Assembly (NCBI RefSeq): GCF_018736085.1
Contig: NZ_CP076134.1
Span: 1,498,501 to 1,562,500 of the forward strand
DNA length: 64,000 bases
Source of the DNA: Bradyrhizobium sediminis
GTDB taxonomy: Bacteria > Pseudomonadota > Alphaproteobacteria > Rhizobiales > Xanthobacteraceae
Direction of reading: 5' to 3'
Shown here: positions 53,366 through 62,612 of the stretch, one piece after another
Numbering within the stretch: position 1 is the stretch's first letter
Layout: each line of letters starts with the position of its first letter
The notes under the pieces: generated by a model
What the model was told of the DNA's origin: nothing
The model's input: the letters and a program-made list of their open reading frames with translations, nothing else
Databases searched by the model: none
Made by a program: the position numbers and the translations under genes

Positions 53366-55651
53366 ATGATTCTGTCCGAGCCGTCCGTCGTCGCGGGCCA
53401 GCCGTCCATTGCCCGTAACCGGCTGGTCCTGGTGGTCTATACCGCCGCGATCTTCGTCAGCGCGCTGCTGCTGTTCTCGGTGCAGCCGCTGTTCACCAAG
53501 ATGGTGCTGCCGCGGCTCGGCGGCTCGCCGGCGGTGTGGTCGGTGGCGATGGTGTTCTTTCAGTCGCTGCTGCTCGGCGGCTATGCCTATGCGCATTACC
53601 TGATGCAGATCCGCAACCGGACCGTTCCGGTGGCGATCCATTTCGCCTTGCTGGTGCTCGCGCTGCTGTCGCTGCCGCTGTCGATCGCGGGCGGGTGGGG
53701 CGAGCCGCCGACCTCGGGCTATGCAGTGTGGCTGCTCGGCCTGTTCGCGGTATCGATCGGGCTGCCGTTCTTCGCACTCGCCGCCAACAATCCGCTGCTG
53801 CAGGCCTGGTTCGTGCGCACCGGCCATCCCAACGGCCCCGATCCCTACTTCCTCTATGCCTCCTCGAATATTGGCAGTTTCCTGGCGCTGTTGACCTATC
53901 CGGTGCTGCTGGAGCCGATGTTCACGCTGCGCATGCAGAACCTGATCTGGACCGGCGGCTATGGCCTGCTGATCCTGCTGATCGCGGCTTGCGCCGTATT
54001 GATGCTGCGCTCGCCGGTCATGGCCGCGGCCGATATCCGCGCCGAGGACACCCACTCGCCGGCGCCGCCCCGGATCCTGCGCGCGCGCTGGATCTTTCTC
54101 GCCGCTGTCCCCTCGGGGCTGCTGATCGCGGTGACCGCGCATATCTCCACCGACGTCGCCGCCGCGCCGCTTCTGTGGGTGCTACCGCTGTCGCTGTATC
54201 TCTTGACCTGGGTGCTGGTGTTCCAGTCGCGCCCGCTGCTGCCGCATAAATGGATGCTGATGCTGCAACCGCTGGCGATTGCGGGCGTGATCGTGCTGCT
54301 CGCCTTCGGCGGCGAGCAGAACCTGCTGCTGACGCTCGGCGGTCATCAGTTGTGTTTCTTCGTCATCGCGATGGCGTGCCATGGCGAACTGGCGCGTACC
54401 CGTCCGGCCGCGAAATATCTCACCGGCTTCTACGTCGCGCTGTCGTTCGGCGGCATGGTCGGCGGCCTGTTCGCCGGGTTGATCGCGCCGTTCACGTTCT
54501 CCTGGATCGCCGAATATCCGATCCTGCTGGCGCTGGCGGCGCTGTGCCGTCCGTCCGGCGGCAATGAGAGGCTGCCGCGCTGGAGCCAATGGTACTGGCC
54601 GTTTCTCGCCGCGCTGGCGGTGGCACTGATCCTTCCGGCCTTCTACACGGGCAAGATGTTCACCTGGCTCGATGAACATCGGGTCTGGGTGATCGGCGCG
54701 GTCGGCGTGCTCTCAGCCTTGCTGGCGCTCGGATTGAATGCCAACCGCTGGAAGATTTTCGCGACTGTCGTGGTGGCGCTGGTCCTGCTGCGGGCCTATC
54801 CGTCCGACGACGGGCGGGTGGAAACCGTACGCAGCTTCTTCGGCGTCCACAAGATCGTGGTGACGCCGAACGGCCAGTATCACGTGCTGATGCACGGCAC
54901 CACGATCCACGGTGCCGAGAAATTCCAGAACGACGACGGCACCCCGGTGACCGGCCGGCCCGAGCCGATCACCTATTACCACAAGGACGGCGGCATCGGT
55001 CAGGCGATCGCGGCGGTGCGCGAACGTAAAGGCGCGCCGCTGCGGGCCGCGGTGATCGGCCTCGGCTCCGGCACGCTGACCTGCGCCTCCGAACCGGGCG
55101 AGAACTGGAAGTTCTTCGAGATCGACCAGTCGATGGTCGATACCGCGAAGGACCCGAAATACTTCACCTACATCCAGAAATGCGAGCCGGACCTGAAGCC
55201 CGTGATCGGCGATGCGCGGCTGACCTTCGCCAGGGAGCCTGATGGCATCTACGACCTGATCGTCATCGACGCCTATTCATCGGACGCGATCCCGATCCAT
55301 CTTGCCACCGAAGAGGCGATGAAGATCTACAAGGACAAACTGGCGCCGCAAGGTGCTGTCGTGATGCACGTCTCCAACCGGCACCTGGAGCTGTCCAGTG
55401 TCGTGGTCGGCATTGCGGACGCCAACGACCTCAAGAGCTGGGTCTACAACGAGGATTCCGGGCGCGACAACGAATACATCTTCTCGACCTCGGTGGTGGT
55501 TTCGGCGCGCGAGGATGCGGATGTCGGCAAGCTGGCGTCGTCGGAAGACTGGGCGCTGGAGGAAGCCGACGAGCAGCAGCGGGTCTGGACCGACGATTAT
55601 TCCAACGTGCTCGGCGCGGTGTGGCGGCGGCTGAAGAACGGGGAAGAGTAA
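53366..55651 (+). CDS. membrane protein with C-terminal spermidine-synthase-like domain
   Basis: A 761-aa fused protein. The N-terminal two-thirds has about 13 hydrophobic segments (beginning VLVVYTAAIFVSALLLFSVQ). The C-terminal part (about 560-755) is a Rossmann aminopropyl/methyltransferase-like domain with AVIGLGSGTLTC, FFEIDQSMVDTAKD and VIDAYSSDAIPIHL. The last of these corresponds to the catalytic Asp region of spermidine synthases. True polyamine synthesis is not established for such fusions. ATG 53366 follows CGGAGCTTTC. The IS upstream ends 118 bp before the start and may have replaced part of its promoter. Confidence 0.85.
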   Translation: MILSEPSVVAGQPSIARNRLVLVVYTAAIFVSALLLFSVQPLFTKMVLPRLGGSPAVWSVAMVFFQSLLLGGYAYAHYLMQIRNRTVPVAIHFALLVLALLSLPLSIAGGWGEPPTSGYAVWLLGLFAVSIGLPFFALAANNPLLQAWFVRTGHPNGPDPYFLYASSNIGSFLALLTYPVLLEPMFTLRMQNLIWTGGYGLLILLIAACAVLMLRSPVMAAADIRAEDTHSPAPPRILRARWIFLAAVPSGLLIAVTAHISTDVAAAPLLWVLPLSLYLLTWVLVFQSRPLLPHKWMLMLQPLAIAGVIVLLAFGGEQNLLLTLGGHQLCFFVIAMACHGELARTRPAAKYLTGFYVALSFGGMVGGLFAGLIAPFTFSWIAEYPILLALAALCRPSGGNERLPRWSQWYWPFLAALAVALILPAFYTGKMFTWLDEHRVWVIGAVGVLSALLALGLNANRWKIFATVVVALVLLRAYPSDDGRVETVRSFFGVHKIVVTPNGQYHVLMHGTTIHGAEKFQNDDGTPVTGRPEPITYYHKDGGIGQAIAAVRERKGAPLRAAVIGLGSGTLTCASEPGENWKFFEIDQSMVDTAKDPKYFTYIQKCEPDLKPVIGDARLTFAREPDGIYDLIVIDAYSSDAIPIHLATEEAMKIYKDKLAPQGAVVMHVSNRHLELSSVVVGIADANDLKSWVYNEDSGRDNEYIFSTSVVVSAREDADVGKLASSEDWALEEADEQQRVWTDDYSNVLGAVWRRLKNGEE

Positions 55652-55694
55652 CGTTCGGTTCCGATCGCTGCAGGACCTGCGCCGCTGCCAGTCG

Positions 55695-58175
55695 TCAGCC
55701 GGACGCTGCGTCGTCGTTGGGAGGCGGATATCCGGCCGCAGAATGCCCGCCTTCGAGCTTCTGCGCCAGCAATCCGGCGATCTCGCCCGCCGGGCGCGGA
55801 TTCGAGAAAAAGAAACCCTGGATCTGGTCACAGCCGAGCTCGCGTAGCTTGTCGACCTGGTCTGCACTTTCCACACCTTCGGCGATCGTGGACATGCCTA
55901 GCCCCTCTGCGAGGGTCACGATCGCCCGAACGATCTTGATGCTCTCGTTTTGCGTCGCCACATCGTCGATGAACGACTTGTCGATCTTGATCCTGTCGAA
56001 GGGGAATCGCCGCAGGTAGCTCATCGACGAATATCCGGTACCGAAATCGTCGATGGCGAGCCGGACTCCGAGCTGCCGTAGTCGTTCAAGCGATCCCTTG
56101 TGCTTCTGCGTCGTTTCCATCAAGACCGATTCGGTCAGCTCGAGCTCCAGCGCGGATGGGGCAACGCCAAACCTGGCGAGGCTGTTCGCGACGATCCGAT
56201 CGAGGTCGGACTCCCCCTTGAACTGTGCGGCGGAGATGTTCACCGCCACCAGCGGGGGCACCACCCCCTGGTCTCGCCAGAGTCTGATCTGCCGACAGGC
56301 CTGCTCGATCGCCCATTTTCCGATCGGCAGGATGCTCCCGGTGGTTTCCGCGATCGGAATAAAGACCGTCGGCAGCAGCAAGCCGCGCGTCGGATGGTTC
56401 CAGCGGATCAGCGCCTCCAGCCCGACGATCCTTCCGGATTCGAGTTCCACTTGCGGCTGGTAGTATAATTCGAACTCCTGGCGCTCGATCGCCAGATGCA
56501 GGTCGGCGGCGAGCATCATCCGCTCGCGCAACTGCCGATCGAGTTCGGCCATATGGAAGCGGAACTGGTTGCGCCCCTCGTCCTTCGCCCGGTAGAGCGC
56601 AAGGTCGGCCTTCCTCATCATCGCCTCGGGCCCGTCCGCGTCCGAGTCGTAGGGGACGATCCCGATGCTGGCGGTCGTATGTACCTGATTGCCATCGATC
56701 GAAAAAGGTGCGGCAAGGCTGGCGCCGATCTTGGTGGCCATCGCCTCGACGCCGACCAGGTCGGAAATATCGTCCTGCAGCACCGCGAACTCATCACCGC
56801 CGAAGCGGGCGACCAGGTCGGTTTCGCGCACGCAGCCCCGGAGGCGATCGGCGACCGCCCGCAGCAGCGCGTCCCCGGCCGGATGTCCCAGCGTGTCATT
56901 GATATCCTTGAAATGATCGAGATCGAGATAGTGTACGGCGAACGGATTGGCGCCGCGTTGAGAGCGAGCGAACGCCAGTTGCAGCCGTTCGATAAAGGCC
57001 GCCCGATTGGCGAGCCCGGTCAGAAGATCGGTTCGCACCATGGCCGCGATCTTCTCGTCTGCCGATTTTCGCTCGGTGATATCGTTGAGGACGCCCTCGA
57101 TAGCGACGAGCCGGTGCTTCTCGTCGCGCACTGCGTATCCGCGTCCTTCGAGCCAGACGAGGGAGCCATCCGACTTCTTCAGGCGGAATTCGAGCAGGGT
57201 GGAATCCACCCTTCCTTCTATGATGGACTTGATGTCGGCCGCGATAGCAGGATGGTATTCGCTTTCGATGAGCTGCATCCATCTGCTCGGCGACGCCAGC
57301 AGTTCTTCGGCGTCGTAGCCGTATCGCCGGACGTTTTGCGACAGGTAGATCAGCCCGAACGGGGGCTGCGCGCTCAGCCGGTAAAGCATCGTCGGACTGT
57401 TTTCGACGATGCGGTTGGCGTCGGAGAATTTCTGCAGGCGGCGCGTTTGGGTGATCGCCGCGCCAACCAGTTCCGCCAGCGTCCTGAGTGCATCGATCTC
57501 GCGCGGTGACCATTTGCGTTCGCTGCGGCAATCATCGAAACCGATCAGACCCCACCATTGGTCCTCGGCAAACACGGGAACCGCCACCGCCGATTTGACG
57601 CCGCCAAGCTCGAAGAATCGGCGCACGGGATCCTCGAAATCCCGGGCGAGTCCCGCGACGGACTCGCCCCGCATGAGCTTCGGAATCCATGACTGAAGGC
57701 CGACCTCGACCATGGTGCGGCCCCGCGCATCATTGAAGCCGGCAGGCGTCGATATGCCGGCTGCACTCCACAGGTTGTGGCTTATGATGCGGCCCTCGTC
57801 GATTGGCCCGGTCGGATCGACTTCGAGCATGTGCATCCGGCCGACGCTGGTAGCGAGACCGATATGCTCGAGCACCTTCGGAATCGAGCGCGTCAGGTCG
57901 CTTGCGCGCAGCAATTCCTTCGCGCTTCTGGCGATGGCTTCAAGCAGCAGGTCGCGGCGGTGGGTTTCCAGCATCGCGAGAGAATTGGCCTGCCGCTCGC
58001 GATCCGATGCCTCCGACTGGTTTTGTGTTTTCAGCTTGTCGACCACGACGTCACCGGAAGGTGGGAGCCCCGTGCGAGCGCCCCTCAATGCAATTGTTTC
58101 AAATGATAGCGGGCAGCCGTCGACTTCCGGTTGCGGTGATCGTTCAAGTTGTCGGTAAACACGGTCAGCAAGCAT
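55695..58175 (-). CDS. GAF-PAS-GGDEF-EAL cyclic-di-GMP signalling protein
   Basis: Bifunctional cyclic-di-GMP protein of about 826 aa. Order: N-terminal helical part, GAF domain (about 90-250), PAS/PAC (about 260-380, ending LVAIEGVLNDITERK), diguanylate cyclase with the intact RFGGDEFAVL, and phosphodiesterase with intact VGLEALIRW, NISAAQF and DDFGTGYSS. Both catalytic motifs look functional, so direction of activity depends on sensory input. No membrane helix. The start is uncertain: ATG 58175 is used here, with a TTG at 58223 and later candidates possible. No nearby gene indicates the signal. Confidence 0.9.
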   Translation of the reverse strand: MLADRVYRQLERSPQPEVDGCPLSFETIALRGARTGLPPSGDVVVDKLKTQNQSEASDRERQANSLAMLETHRRDLLLEAIARSAKELLRASDLTRSIPKVLEHIGLATSVGRMHMLEVDPTGPIDEGRIISHNLWSAAGISTPAGFNDARGRTMVEVGLQSWIPKLMRGESVAGLARDFEDPVRRFFELGGVKSAVAVPVFAEDQWWGLIGFDDCRSERKWSPREIDALRTLAELVGAAITQTRRLQKFSDANRIVENSPTMLYRLSAQPPFGLIYLSQNVRRYGYDAEELLASPSRWMQLIESEYHPAIAADIKSIIEGRVDSTLLEFRLKKSDGSLVWLEGRGYAVRDEKHRLVAIEGVLNDITERKSADEKIAAMVRTDLLTGLANRAAFIERLQLAFARSQRGANPFAVHYLDLDHFKDINDTLGHPAGDALLRAVADRLRGCVRETDLVARFGGDEFAVLQDDISDLVGVEAMATKIGASLAAPFSIDGNQVHTTASIGIVPYDSDADGPEAMMRKADLALYRAKDEGRNQFRFHMAELDRQLRERMMLAADLHLAIERQEFELYYQPQVELESGRIVGLEALIRWNHPTRGLLLPTVFIPIAETTGSILPIGKWAIEQACRQIRLWRDQGVVPPLVAVNISAAQFKGESDLDRIVANSLARFGVAPSALELELTESVLMETTQKHKGSLERLRQLGVRLAIDDFGTGYSSMSYLRRFPFDRIKIDKSFIDDVATQNESIKIVRAIVTLAEGLGMSTIAEGVESADQVDKLRELGCDQIQGFFFSNPRPAGEIAGLLAQKLEGGHSAAGYPPPNDDAASG

Positions 58176-58319
58176 AACGGCATGATGGAAGCCCGGCTCC
58201 GAAGCGCCCAAGGAAGCTCCCAAGTATGCCGCTGTTAACCTTGAGGATCAATTGACGAGCAGCAGCTTGCCGGCGCCTCGCTTGGGCGTGCACCAGCAGG
58301 CTCGATCGATGAGGACGCG

Positions 58320-59105
58320 TCAGTCTTGGTAGGTGAACAATCCGCGCGGCTGATAATACGGGCGCGGCTGATAGTAGCCCGGCGGCGCGTATTGCGGGGC
58401 ATAGCCGCGATCGTAGTAATATTGCTCCCGCGGATAGACCTGCGCGCCATGGAGGCGCCGGTTGCGCGGCGCCGGATAGCGCGCTTCGTTCGAAGAGCCG
58501 TCGGCCGGATAGATATAGCCGTCATCGGCTTGGGCCCGGGACTCGACCTGCGGCGCGACCTCGCCCGGCTGCGGCGTCAGCACGATCGGATCGCCGGCGG
58601 CGTTGTATTGCGGCGCTGCGTCGCGGCGCGCCACGGCGGTGTTGCCGCGGCCCCGCGGGTTGCGCGCCAGGGCGATCTGCGAGGAACCGGTCAGGTTCAC
58701 GGTGGTGTTGAGCACGCCTTCTTTTTCCACCAGTGCATACAGCGTTGCAGCGTTGGCGCGCGACAGCCGCACGCAGCCGTGCGAGGCCGGGCTGCCGAGG
58801 CGGCTCACCGAGTCGGTGCCGTGAATGGCGTGGCCGATCTTGGTGAAGAAGATCGAATGCGGCATCGGCGCGTCGTCGAATTCCCTGGAGTAGTGGTCTG
58901 CCTCCATGCGGAAGGTCTTGAAGCTGCCATTCGGCGTCTCGTAGGACGGCAGGCCGGTCGACACCGGCCACTGGTAGCGCTCGACGCCGTCGATCGCGAC
59001 CGTCATCAGCTGCGCATTCTTGTCGACGGTGATGGAGACCTTGGCTTGGGCGGCGCCGGTGGCGAACAGCAGCAGGCCGGCGAAAGCAATGAGGAAGGAA
59101 CGCAT
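58320..59105 (-). CDS. L,D-transpeptidase (YkuD family), periplasmic
   Basis: Crosslinks peptidoglycan (3-3 bonds) or anchors proteins. ATG 59105 follows AAAGGTAAG and begins a signal peptide (RSFLIAFAGLLLFATGAAQA). The YkuD domain has IHGTDSVSRLGSPASHGCVRLS with His and the catalytic Cys of the SHGCVR motif (given here split from IHGT). A Pro/Tyr/Gln-rich tail follows (many PQY/PGYY/PRPYY units in the last 50 residues). Length 261 aa. Such tails in related proteins are thought to span or bind the wall; that is inference. Confidence 0.9.
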   Translation of the reverse strand: MRSFLIAFAGLLLFATGAAQAKVSITVDKNAQLMTVAIDGVERYQWPVSTGLPSYETPNGSFKTFRMEADHYSREFDDAPMPHSIFFTKIGHAIHGTDSVSRLGSPASHGCVRLSRANAATLYALVEKEGVLNTTVNLTGSSQIALARNPRGRGNTAVARRDAAPQYNAAGDPIVLTPQPGEVAPQVESRAQADDGYIYPADGSSNEARYPAPRNRRLHGAQVYPREQYYYDRGYAPQYAPPGYYQPRPYYQPRGLFTYQD

Positions 59106-59306
59106 CTTACCTTTGGCCTCCAGGCCCGCTTGCAGCGCCGCGGCTCTCCGTCCCCCGGCAACCAATATGCCCGGATTCCGGTTTTGGTTCCAGTGCCCTC
59201 ACAGCATCGTTAATGCGGCGCGCGGCGCAAACAAGGCGGAGGCGGGGCGCAATCCGGCCGCTGGTGCTGACGTTTTCGCGAGTGGGATGCGCGACTGCCG
59301 TTAGAC

Positions 59307-59346
59307 GTCATTCCGGGTCCGGTCGTTCGGACCATCCCGGAACGAC
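59307..59346. repeat. truncated palindromic repeat
   Basis: GTCATTCCGGGTCCGGTCGT ... TCCCGGAACGAC: a 40-bp remnant retaining only the outer arms and the GGTCC hairpin of the family. It lies 8 bp past the stop of the ABC permease. Confidence 0.75.
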
Positions 59347-59354
59347 GCTCCGCG

Positions 59355-60112
59355 TCAATTCTTCAGCCGGTACCCGGTCCGGAAGATCCACCACACCGCG
59401 ACCATGCAGAGGCCGAGGAACGCCAGCGTGATGCCGACGCTGAGACCCACGCTGACGTCGGAGATTTCGTAAAAGCTCCAGCGGAAGCCGCTGATCAGAT
59501 AGACCACCGGATTGAGCAGCGTGATGGTGCGCCAGCCCGACGGCAGCATGTTGACCGAGTAGAAGCTGCCGCCGAGGAAGGTCAGCGGCGTCACCACCAG
59601 CATCGGGATCATCTGCAGCTTCTCGAAGCCGTCGGCCCAGATGCCGATAATGAAGCCGAACAGGCTGAAGGTGACGGCGGTCAGCACCAGGAAGGTCAGC
59701 ATCCACCAGGGATGCAGGATGTGCAGCGGCACGAACAGCGCGGCGGTGGCGAGGATGATCAGGCCGAGGATGATCGACTTGGTCGCGGCGGCGCCGACAT
59801 AGCCGAGCACGATCTCGAAAGACGACACCGGCGCTGACAATATTTCGTAAATGGTGCCGACGAATTTCGGAAAGTAGATGCCGAACGAGGCGTTGGCGAT
59901 GCTCTGCGTCAGCACCGACAACATCACCAGCCCCGGCACGATGAAGGTGCCGTAGCTGACGCCCTCGACCGAGGTGATTCGCGAGCCGATTGCAGCACCG
60001 AACACCACGAAATACAGCGAGGTGGAAACCACCGGCGAGACGATGCTTTGCAGCAGCGTGCGCCAGGTGCGCGCCATTTCGAACAGGTAGATCGCGCGGA
60101 CGGCCCGGAAAT

Positions 60113-60116
<4 letters not shown>
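59355..60116 (-). CDS. ABC-2-type exporter permease
   Basis: A 253-aa permease with six hydrophobic segments of the ABC-2 family (DrrB/NodJ-like). It begins [20 protein letters not shown] and has the conserved [13 protein letters not shown] and [12 protein letters not shown] near the end. It follows its ATPase with a 4-nt overlap (ATGA). Relatives export drugs, antibiotics or polysaccharides. The substrate is unknown. Confidence 0.92.
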
Positions 60117-61036
<920 letters not shown>

Positions 61037-61178
61037 GCGGGACTTGATGGTCTGAATTGAAAATTGCGGGAGGCCTGGAGCGGCACTGCGGCGCGTTTCG
61101 GGCAGGCAGGGGCGAGCAGCAACAGATAGGAACGGAGAAGTCGAAATGCAATCGGTGCCCGCGCTGAAACCATTCGGT

Positions 61179-61916
61179 TCAACTGCTCAATAAATCACCG
61201 GGATTCCTGGCGGCTTCGAAGCGGGGGATGAGGTCGGCGGGAAGCGACACCAGTTTCGCCGAGCGATCGATCGAATCGCCGAAAATGGCGGCGCCCGCGA
61301 TCTGTTTGGCGAGCCGGGTGTATTCGGACCAGATCAGGTAAAGCATCAGGGGCGGCTGCTCTCCGTTTGCCAGCAAGCGCCCACAGCGCTCGACGGCGCC
61401 TTCCGTGAGCCACCATCGCTGCGACAGCGTCACCAGCTTCCTGAAATTGCGCAGCGTGCCGGATTGTTGCGCCGGAGGGACGCCGGCCAGTTCGGCGCAG
61501 TGGGTAAGCCAGTTGAGGCCGGCCACAATGGCAATGGAGAAATCCGCCGTCGCGGTGCCGGTGAAATCGATCACGGTGTCGGCATGGGGACGCTGGAAAA
61601 GATAGGCATCGATCATTTCGAGCTGACGGGAAGCGGCGCTCAGCAGCCCGGAATCATGACCGGGCACCGCCATCACGTACTGCATCGCTTCCAGCCGGGT
61701 GTGATCCCAGACCGAGCCGACATCGCCGTCGACGTCCGACAGCGTTCGCTTGCAGGCCGGATAGATCAGTTTGCCCTGGTCGACGTCGGCGAGATATCGG
61801 GGAACGCGCTTGCCGAGGTCATCGAGGAGAACGTCGGGTGGGACGAAGCCTCCCGGCGATCGCTTCGCCGCCGGGCTCTCAGACGACTGCCTTTTCGAAT
61901 GCAACCAGCCGAACAA
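61179..61916 (-). CDS. hypothetical protein
   Basis: A 245-aa, mostly helical soluble protein ([20 protein letters not shown] onwards). It contains [40 protein letters not shown] and [15 protein letters not shown]. No signal peptide and no clear membrane span. I recognise no family. It may be lineage-specific. It sits alone upstream of the ABC exporter, 142 bp from the ATPase. Confidence 0.7.
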   Translation of the reverse strand: MFGWLHSKRQSSESPAAKRSPGGFVPPDVLLDDLGKRVPRYLADVDQGKLIYPACKRTLSDVDGDVGSVWDHTRLEAMQYVMAVPGHDSGLLSAASRQLEMIDAYLFQRPHADTVIDFTGTATADFSIAIVAGLNWLTHCAELAGVPPAQQSGTLRNFRKLVTLSQRWWLTEGAVERCGRLLANGEQPPLMLYLIWSEYTRLAKQIAGAAIFGDSIDRSAKLVSLPADLIPRFEAARNPGDLLSS

Positions 61917-62019
61917 TCCGCTGCCCCGATGAAGGGTTCATGCAGACCTTAACCCCGATCTAGCCAACTATCGACCGCCTTTTTTTGGCCGCGGGTCGGA
62001 CTCGATCGGGTTCCGGCGA

Positions 62020-62220
62020 TTACGTCTCTTGATTGCCTGAGGGGCGATCGTTCTTGTAACCCAGCGGCCTGCCGGTGGATCGGTTGATCAGATGCATCCG
62101 TGTACAGGACGGGCATGTGACAAATACGTAGGTATTGTCATCGGCAGGCTTCTCGTCGTCCGGCCAGGTGTGCTGGACGTTCAGGCCCGTTTGCGGACAT
62201 TGAAAGACGAAGGCTGCCAT
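62020..62220 (-). CDS. small Cys-rich protein, unknown function
   Basis: A 66-aa protein (MAAFVFQCPQTGLNVQHTWP onwards) with CPQTG near the N-terminus and CPSCTRMHLIN at residues 36-46, suggesting one zinc ribbon. I believe similar small proteins are frequent in rhizobia. The ATG at 62220 has a poor ribosome site. No context clue. Confidence 0.6.
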   Translation of the reverse strand: MAAFVFQCPQTGLNVQHTWPDDEKPADDNTYVFVTCPSCTRMHLINRSTGRPLGYKNDRPSGNQET

Positions 62221-62284
62221 GGCCTAGTTGAGGCGCAGGCATACCGCACCGGCATTGACCGGCATCAATTCGCGCGGTGGGTCC

Positions 62285-62443
62285 TTACTTTCTCTTGGGT
62301 GGGGGGTGCTCGTCCTTGGCCGCTTCCTCGGCGAGCAGCTTCAACAGCATCTGGCGCCGGGCCTCATCCCTGTTGTTCGGGTCGGCCAGGAGCTTTCGGT
62401 AATGTTCAAGATTCTGCTGGTGGATAAATCTTTCCAGATCCAT
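62285..62443 (-). CDS. conserved small protein, unknown function
   Basis: A 52-aa hydrophilic helical protein (MDLERFIHQQNLEHYRKLLA onwards, ending DEHPPPKRK). The ATG at 62443 fits the homologues I recall in Bradyrhizobium better than the in-frame start at 62530, which would add 29 unrelated residues. No function known. Confidence 0.6.
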   Translation of the reverse strand: MDLERFIHQQNLEHYRKLLADPNNRDEARRQMLLKLLAEEAAKDEHPPPKRK

Positions 62444-62612
62444 GGAGGGCTCTCCGAAGGATGAAGAAATTTTTATTCTGCGCCCATAACCGCCGCACGT
62501 CCAGATTTCCGCGAGAATAATTTGCGACAATAGTACTTACGGATGTTCAGGAGCCAGAATTGCGTCAAAAGCCAACGAGTCCGGACGTGTGCTCAGTCGC
62601 CCATGCAGGTTC

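Noticed and set aside
53366-55651. bona fide spermidine synthase gene
   Set aside because: The catalytic-type Asp region is present, but the large multi-helix N-terminal domain makes a simple polyamine enzyme unlikely, so only the fold is claimed.
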